DNA of 64,000 bases from a bacterium (GTDB lineage: Bacteria; Elusimicrobiota; Elusimicrobia; Elusimicrobiales; UBA9959). Positions 60,091 through 64,000 of the stretch are shown piece by piece (the first letter of the stretch is position 1; each line of letters starts with the position of its first letter). A program made the position numbers and the translations under genes. The stretch is from positions 1 through 64,000 of the forward strand of contig JAJZPL010000007.1 of the NCBI GenBank assembly GCA_021811185.1, read 5' to 3'. Under the pieces are notes generated by a model. It saw only the letters and a list, made by a program, of their open reading frames with translations. It was not told the DNA's origin and made no database searches.

Positions 60091-60114
60091 GACCCCGGCA
60101 AAACCGCCGGGGTC
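60091..60114. terminator. GC-rich hairpin in a divergent promoter gap
   Basis: GACCCCGGC / GCCGGGGTC (9 bp, 6-nt loop) lies between divergent genes, directly upstream of the TATTAT box of the trmJ-like gene. T-rich sequence follows on both strands. It may insulate the two promoters. Confidence 0.6.
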
Positions 60115-60124
60115 CGAGTTTTAG

Positions 60125-60130
60125 TATTAT
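60125..60130 (+). promoter_or_regulatory. TATTAT box 6 nt before the trmJ-like gene (leaderless)
   Basis: TATTAT, then AGCGGT, then ATG at 60137; no ribosome site. Confidence 0.5.
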
Positions 60131-60136
60131 AGCGGT

Positions 60137-60847
60137 ATGGATACGCCGCTTAAGTTCATACTTCTGAAGCCCCGCAACCCGGACAATATCGGCGCCTGCG
60201 CCAGGGCCATGGCCAACTTCGGCCTGGGCGAGCTGGCCCTGGTCAGCCCGTTCGGCTCCGACTGGGAAGAGGTAAAGCACCGCTGGAAGGAAGAGGCTTC
60301 GGTCTCGGCCATAAATTCCATGGACGTGATCGACTCGGCGCGGATCTACGGCAGCGTCCCCGAGGCCGCCGAGGACTGCGAGCTGCTGCTGGGCACTTCC
60401 TCGCTGCACCAGATAAAGCCGGAAAGGGACGTGATACTCCTCAAAGACGCCGCGGACTATATCGCCGGGCGCGGCGTAAAAAAGGCCGGCATCCTTTTAG
60501 GCCCGGAAAAGACCGGCCTTACCAAGGAAGACCTGGCGCTCTGCCACGCCGTCATCAATATCCCCACGCTGCCCAAGCAGCCGTCCATGAACCTGGGGCA
60601 GGCCGCGGCCCTGATCGCCTACGAACTTACCGCGCGCCGCACGGCCGCCACGGCTTTCCCCCGCGCCAAAGCGCCGCAGGCCTCGCCCTACGAGATAGAC
60701 CGCCTTACCGGTGAGATCCGCGCGAAGCTGGAGAAACTGGGCTGCAAGACCGGCACTTACCAGGCCATGGCCATCAGCCGCGGCCTGCTCGACGCCCGCC
60801 TCACCAAGCCCGCCATGCACATGCTCAAGCTCCTGCTCAAGAACTGA
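60137..60847 (+). CDS. TrmJ-like SPOUT RNA 2'-O-methyltransferase
   Basis: A 236-residue SpoU/TrmD-fold methylase. Motif 1 is LLKPRNPDNIGACARAMANFG, motif 2 ILLGPEKTGLTKEDLALC and motif 3 INIPTLPKQPSMNLGQAAAL, the knot-forming SAM site of the TrmH/TrmJ group. Length and the C-terminal helical extension fit TrmJ, which methylates the 2'-OH of tRNA position 32. It is divergent from the CDF-like gene and begins at a leaderless-type promoter. Confidence 0.9.
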   Translation: MDTPLKFILLKPRNPDNIGACARAMANFGLGELALVSPFGSDWEEVKHRWKEEASVSAINSMDVIDSARIYGSVPEAAEDCELLLGTSSLHQIKPERDVILLKDAADYIAGRGVKKAGILLGPEKTGLTKEDLALCHAVINIPTLPKQPSMNLGQAAALIAYELTARRTAATAFPRAKAPQASPYEIDRLTGEIRAKLEKLGCKTGTYQAMAISRGLLDARLTKPAMHMLKLLLKN

Positions 60848-60851
60848 CCCT

Positions 60852-61076
60852 ATGAAAACATATTGCGTAAAGTGCTATACCACACATGACGACAGCGTGC
60901 CGTGCTTTGACGCTACCGCCCAAGCCGCAAAAGACATGGGCGTAAACACCGATGAAAAACCGCCTTCTCCGGAACAGGCGCGCCGCGACGACGCCGCCCT
61001 CTCCAAGGCTTCGCTCCTTGTGGTCTTGGCAGTATTCCTGCTCGTGCTCGGCGGCGCTTTTCTCTTTTCCAGATAG
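60852..61076 (+). CDS. Small CxxC membrane protein of unknown function
   Basis: A 74-residue protein starting 4 nt after the trmJ-like stop. The N-terminus MKTYCVKCYTTHDDSVPCF has a CxxC and a third cysteine, resembling a truncated zinc ribbon; a polar middle with a Pro/Glu-rich stretch leads to a single C-terminal membrane helix (LLVVLAVFLLVLGGAFLF). It is probably a tail-anchored protein co-transcribed with the methylase. No family recognised. Confidence 0.65.
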   Translation: MKTYCVKCYTTHDDSVPCFDATAQAAKDMGVNTDEKPPSPEQARRDDAALSKASLLVVLAVFLLVLGGAFLFSR

Positions 61077-61096
61077 CTTCACAGCCCGTTCTTTAT

Positions 61097-61125
61097 AAAA
61101 AAAAGGCCTCTCAAATGAGAGGCCT
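61097..61125 (-). terminator. Rho-independent terminator of tRNA-Gln
   Basis: AGGCCTCTC / GAGAGGCCT stem with AAAT loop; on the minus strand it is followed by eight T (complement of the A-run at 61097-61104). Confidence 0.9.
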
Positions 61126-61130
61126 AAATT

Positions 61131-61204
61131 TGGCTCCGGGACTAGGATTCGAACCTAGAAAAACGGATTCAGAGTCCGCTGTGATACCATTTCACCATCC
61201 CGGA
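61131..61204 (-). tRNA. tRNA-Gln (anticodon CTG)
   Basis: 74-nt cloverleaf. Acceptor stem TCCGGGA / TCCCGGA with U1-A72, discriminator G and encoded CCA (complement of TGG at 61131). The anticodon loop CTCTGAA gives CTG, and the T arm CTAGG-TTCGAAT-CCTAG is perfect. Confidence 0.95.
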
Positions 61205-61214
61205 ATACCTTTCT

Positions 61215-61242
61215 ATTATATATTTTTTAGTACTTTTAACAA
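61215..61242 (-). promoter_or_regulatory. Promoter of tRNA-Gln
   Basis: TTGTTA (complement at 61237-61242), 16-bp spacer, TATAAT (complement at 61215-61220), about 10 nt before the tRNA. Confidence 0.65.
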
Positions 61243-61314
61243 AGGGGGTCAGGGCTTCCCGCCTTAAACAGGTGCAATTTTGTAGAATATAGCCACGTTA
61301 GTATCCCAATAGAG

Positions 61315-61386
61315 CGGGGCATAGTGAAATGGTTCTCACGCGTGCTTTGGGAGCATGAGTTCCGGGTCCGATTCCCGGTGCCCCGA
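61315..61386 (+). tRNA. tRNA-Pro (anticodon TGG)
   Basis: Acceptor stem CGGGGCA / TGCCCCG with the bacterial tRNA-Pro C1-G72 pair; anticodon stem CGTGC / GCATG with loop TTTGGGA (TGG). The T arm is CCGGG-TCCGATT-CCCGG, so position 55 is C instead of the near-universal T. No CCA is encoded, unlike the tRNA-Gln beside it. A TAGAAT box at 61283-61288 may be its -10. Confidence 0.92.
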
Positions 61387-61397
61387 TAAATTTCCAG

Positions 61398-62543
61398 CTA
61401 CGATCCAGGCTCCGCCTTAGGCAGCGAGACCGAGAAGGTCATGCCGCCGCCGGCAGGGTTCTTCTGCGCCGTAACTCCGCCGCCGTGCGCTTCCATGATC
61501 TGCTTCACGGTGGCCAGGCCGAGCCCGATGCCCCCCACCTCGCGCGTAAGATAATCGGCGGCCTGGAAAAAGCTGTCGAAGAGATGCGGCATATCCTCTT
61601 CCTTCACCTCCATGCCGCTGTTCGAGAAAGAGATAACAACCCGGTCCGCGCCGAAGTGCGCGCGCACCAGCACGCCGCCGCCCTTCTTATTGAACTTGAC
61701 CGCGTTCACCAGCAGCTGCCGGAAAGCCTCGCCGATAAGGTCCGGGGCCGCGGGCACCAGGTAGGCCTCGCCCTCGGACTGGATCTCCACCGTTATTTCC
61801 ATGTCGTCGTAAAGGAACTTAAGCCCGCGCGAAGTCTCCCCCAGCAGCGCCAAAAGGTCCGCCGGCTTTTTATCCAGCTTCATGCTGCCTTTCAGCAGGT
61901 CGCTGAACAGCAGCAGTTCGCCGATGGCCAGCTGCAGGTTGCGCAGGGCCCTGTCGCTGCAGCGCCACAATTCCAGTTCCTTCTCGTCCTTCAGCTGCTG
62001 CCCCAGCAGCTCCGACGAGGCCAGCGCTATGGACATGGGCGTGCGCAGCTCGTGGTTAACGCGCGACAGGAAAGCGTCCTTAACTTTTTCCGAGGATTTA
62101 AGCTGCGAGTAGGCCGACTCCAGCTCCTGCTTCATCGCCTTCTCGCGCTCCAGCTCCGAGGTGAGCTTGCCCTTCTCGAAGACGTTCCGCACCACGCTCG
62201 AAAGATAATCTATGGAGAAAGGCTTTATGATGTATTCCATCACGCCCGACTTCATGCCGCCGATGGCCGTCTCCAGCGTGGGATCGGCCGTCATCATGAT
62301 GATCTTGGTGTCGGGCGAGATGTTCTTGATCTCCTGCGCCAGCGCCACGCCGTCCCCCCCCGCGTCCAGATGTATGTCCGTGAGCACCAGGTCAAAAGTT
62401 TTTTTATGAAAAGCCGCGCGCGCCTCGGAGCTGGAGCCCGCCGTCTCCACTTCCGTAAGCACGGAGCCCAGGATGTTGGAACTGAGCATGAGCATATCTT
62501 CCTCGTCGTCTATGACGAGGGCGGAAGCCTTGATCTTTTCCAT
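61398..62543 (-). CDS. Soluble hybrid: response-regulator receiver plus histidine kinase
   Basis: A 381-residue signalling protein with no membrane segment. Receiver domain at residues 5-125 (acidic pair Asp12/Asp13, phosphoacceptor Asp56 in LTDIHLD, Thr and Lys in MMTADP and IIKPFS), a short coiled coil (about 125-155), HisKA with NHELRTPMS (His164) and a HATPase domain with QLLVNAVKFN (N box) and GGIGLGLATVKQIMEAHGG (G box). Such REC-HK proteins relay a signal from another kinase. It lies 8 nt upstream of nothing related; the amidase gene before it on the same strand ends 8 nt away and may share the transcript. Confidence 0.92.
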   Translation of the reverse strand: MEKIKASALVIDDEEDMLMLSSNILGSVLTEVETAGSSSEARAAFHKKTFDLVLTDIHLDAGGDGVALAQEIKNISPDTKIIMMTADPTLETAIGGMKSGVMEYIIKPFSIDYLSSVVRNVFEKGKLTSELEREKAMKQELESAYSQLKSSEKVKDAFLSRVNHELRTPMSIALASSELLGQQLKDEKELELWRCSDRALRNLQLAIGELLLFSDLLKGSMKLDKKPADLLALLGETSRGLKFLYDDMEITVEIQSEGEAYLVPAAPDLIGEAFRQLLVNAVKFNKKGGGVLVRAHFGADRVVISFSNSGMEVKEEDMPHLFDSFFQAADYLTREVGGIGLGLATVKQIMEAHGGGVTAQKNPAGGGMTFSVSLPKAEPGS

Positions 62544-62551
62544 AGTCCCCC

Positions 62552-63265
62552 TTACAAACTCCGCAGGAACCTTTCGAGACCGCGTTTTATGGCCGCGCCC
62601 ACGGCCTGCCTGGAGCCCTCGTCCAGCAGGAAGGCGCGGCTCTTCTCGATGTCCCCTATCTCGAGCAGCACCCGGTAGGGCGCCTTGTTAACGTTCTCGT
62701 CGATACTGTAAAAAGCCAGGCGGCCCGTGGAGGCGCAGCGGTAATCGTTGCGGCCGGTGGAGCTGTCCAGGTGCGTGCCGCGGTTCTCCAGGTCGGTGGC
62801 GCGGGCTATCTCCTCTATAAGGATATCGGCGAGCCTGCGGTTCTCCGCCATCATGGAGTCCCCGTCGTGAATGTAGCCCCACAGGGCGTGCCGCCCCGTG
62901 CCGGAATTATTGTGAACCCCGATGAACACCAGCGGCGAAAGCGCGTTGGCCTGCTTAAGTTCCCAGGCGTAGCCCGACAGCCTGCCGTCCTCCAGCGCTG
63001 AGGTGTGGGCGATAAGGGTGTTGGTGCCGGTGTCCGCGTGGTGCAGGCCGGGCTGGAAGTAGCTCCACACCTTGTGCTCGTCGTAATGCGGCGCCGCCTG
63101 CATGGCGTACTGCACCATGGCGTCGGCCGTGCGGGCCTCGTTATAATTTTCCCCGGTGTCGCTCTGGTGCGAAGGCTGGAACACCACCACGGCGGCCGTG
63201 GAAACTTCGGAGCAGAACCCGGGCTGAGCCAGCGCCAGGAGCAAATTCAGCAGTATCATGAACAT
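62552..63265 (-). CDS. N-acetylmuramoyl-L-alanine amidase (Amidase_3), exported
   Basis: A 237-residue periplasmic zinc amidase that cuts the peptide from muramic acid in peptidoglycan. Signal peptide MFMILLNLLLALAQPGFCS. Zinc-site segments are FQPSHQSDTGENYNEA (first His and a Glu), FIGVHNNSGTGRHALWG (second His) and the catalytic-Glu strand LLEIGDIEKSRAFLLDE. AmiA/AmiC-like length without an AMIN or LysM domain. It is 8 nt upstream of the REC-histidine kinase gene. Confidence 0.82.
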   Translation of the reverse strand: MFMILLNLLLALAQPGFCSEVSTAAVVVFQPSHQSDTGENYNEARTADAMVQYAMQAAPHYDEHKVWSYFQPGLHHADTGTNTLIAHTSALEDGRLSGYAWELKQANALSPLVFIGVHNNSGTGRHALWGYIHDGDSMMAENRRLADILIEEIARATDLENRGTHLDSSTGRNDYRCASTGRLAFYSIDENVNKAPYRVLLEIGDIEKSRAFLLDEGSRQAVGAAIKRGLERFLRSL

Positions 63266-63319
63266 TTCACCTTCCCCTGCCTACACATATAGGATTTTTA
63301 AGATAAGAATTCAAGGGCG

Positions 63320-63880
63320 TTACAGGCCAAGCAGCCCGGCTTTAAGAGCTTTGTCCGAAGGCTTGGGGCCGAGCCACACCCGGAAAAGGGCGTCCGCGAA
63401 ATCCTTGCCGGCTATGCCGCCAAGCGCTTTACCGTCCGACAGCACTTCCAGCCCCTGGCCGGGCCGGTACAGGAAAACCAGCCTGTCCCCTTTTTTCACG
63501 TCGGGAATGAGCGCGCCGAACTTTCCGATGCGCTCCTTCAGCGCGGGCAGCGCGGCCCCGGCGTTGTTCTCGAAACCGTCCGCTATGGCCTTGGCCACGT
63601 CCTCGCCGGACACCGAGCGGAGGAAAACCAGTTCCATGCGCTTGACCTGCTCCGAGGAGGCTATCTCCATGCCGTCCCTGGAAGTCTTTTCCAGGTAAAG
63701 CCCGGCCACGTAAACCTTAAAGACCACCTTGGTGCGCAGCCCCAGGCCGTTGAGCTCGAGCGTCTTGCCCTCGGCCTGCATGGCGAGCGGCATGGTAACG
63801 CCTTTAAGCGTCTTCCCGCCTTCGGCGGCGGAAAGGGCGCAGGGCAGGGCTAAAAGAAGGAACAGCGCGGTAGTTTTCAT
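63320..63880 (-). CDS. Exported chalcone isomerase-like protein
   Basis: A 186-residue protein with signal peptide (MKTTALFLLLALPCALSAA) and the chalcone isomerase-like fold: LELNGLGLRTKVVFKVYVAGLYLE, then MELVFLRSVSGEDVAKAIADGF and DRLVFLYRPGQGLEVLSDGKALG, ending FADALFRVWLGPKPSD. Bacterial members are periplasmic, do not make flavonoids and have unknown or fatty-acid-related roles. AAGGAGAG precedes the start, 12 nt after the stop of the gene upstream. Confidence 0.85.
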   Translation of the reverse strand: MKTTALFLLLALPCALSAAEGGKTLKGVTMPLAMQAEGKTLELNGLGLRTKVVFKVYVAGLYLEKTSRDGMEIASSEQVKRMELVFLRSVSGEDVAKAIADGFENNAGAALPALKERIGKFGALIPDVKKGDRLVFLYRPGQGLEVLSDGKALGGIAGKDFADALFRVWLGPKPSDKALKAGLLGL

Positions 63881-63892
63881 ATCTCTCCTTGG

Positions 63893-64000
63893 TTATCTGC
63901 GTCCCTCGTAAAATACGCCCAGGCGGGAGGGATCTTTTGCCGAACCTAAAGGCCGCAGCAGGAACAGGAAAGCCTGCGTCAGCAGTTCCCGGGAACTGTA
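63893..64000 (-). CDS. C-terminal end of an upstream gene, partial
   Basis: An open frame enters from the right window edge and ends at a TAA at 63893-63895. The 35 visible residues (beginning YSSRELLTQAFLFLLRPLG and ending VFYEGRR) are not enough to name a family. Its spacing of 12 nt to the chalcone isomerase-like gene suggests an operon. Confidence 0.5.
   Translation of the reverse strand, partial: YSSRELLTQAFLFLLRPLGSAKDPSRLGVFYEGRR

Noticed and set aside
1-64000. CRISPR array, insertion sequence, prophage or rRNA operon
   Set aside because: No spaced direct-repeat array, transposase, integrase, phage structural gene or rRNA signature was seen on either strand.

Overview
The window reads as a chromosomal stretch from a high-GC diderm (Gram-negative type) bacterium. 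It carries Sec-signal outer-membrane barrels, many lipoproteins, TolC-type channels, an O-antigen ligase-like protein and bacterial tRNAs. Despite the GC content, ATA isoleucine codons are common. Gene content and style make me lean towards Elusimicrobiota or a related anaerobic lineage, but no marker gene here settles taxonomy. I saw no transposase, phage, rRNA or CRISPR array.

Layout. 0-2.7 kb: a FadL-type porin (5' partial) and an organophosphate/phosphate MFS antiporter. 2.7-10.3 kb: the most notable region. An ArsR-controlled arsenic operon (arsR, IscA-like, arsC, acr3, PhnD-like lipoprotein) is divergent from hgcA-hgcB, the two-gene mercury-methylation system, which is followed by a P3A-type proton ATPase and a BamE-like lipoprotein. 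10.4-17.1 kb: a visibly AT-richer block of outer-membrane barrels, a CsgG-like lipoprotein and two LPP20-like lipoproteins, bordered by an XRE regulator. 17.2-28.4 kb: metal, drug and organoarsenical efflux. It holds CDF, TauE/SafE and FmdE genes, a TetR-controlled TolC-MFP-RND pump, and a second ArsR operon encoding an ArsP-like permease and ArsE, ArsF and ArsG-like proteins. 28.5-36.3 kb: a pseudouridine synthase, a 57-nt perfect palindrome, a TetR-controlled ABC exporter (TolC-HlyD-ABC-ABC-permease-permease) and a glycine-rich RRM protein with a long leader. 36.5-54.7 kb: housekeeping genes (yeast-type cytosine deaminase, RlmI-like methylase, two MATE pumps, BipA, ABC-F, YciH, PAP2 phosphatase, S-adenosylhomocysteinase, EEP nuclease, HrpB helicase), a DUF350/Tim44-like pair, a pilin-like lipoprotein and an Ala/Pro-rich exported protein. 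54.7-64 kb: a Pycsar-effector-like membrane protein, a P1-nuclease/phospholipase C-like secreted protein, a membrane-anchored matrixin protease, an O-antigen ligase, a small CDF-like transporter, a TrmJ-like methylase, tRNA-Gln and tRNA-Pro, a REC-histidine kinase, an amidase and a chalcone isomerase-like protein.

Two themes link the genes. First, metals and metalloids: two arsenic operons, hgcAB, two CDF-like transporters and an RND pump sit within one window, and hgcAB shares a roughly 105-bp divergent control region with an ArsR gene. Second, promoter architecture: repressor-controlled operons have near-consensus TTGACA-N17/18-TATAAT promoters with inverted repeats at the -10, while at least seven housekeeping genes, and probably hgcA and the second arsR, carry a -10-like box ending 6-7 nt before the start codon with no Shine-Dalgarno, which predicts leaderless mRNAs.
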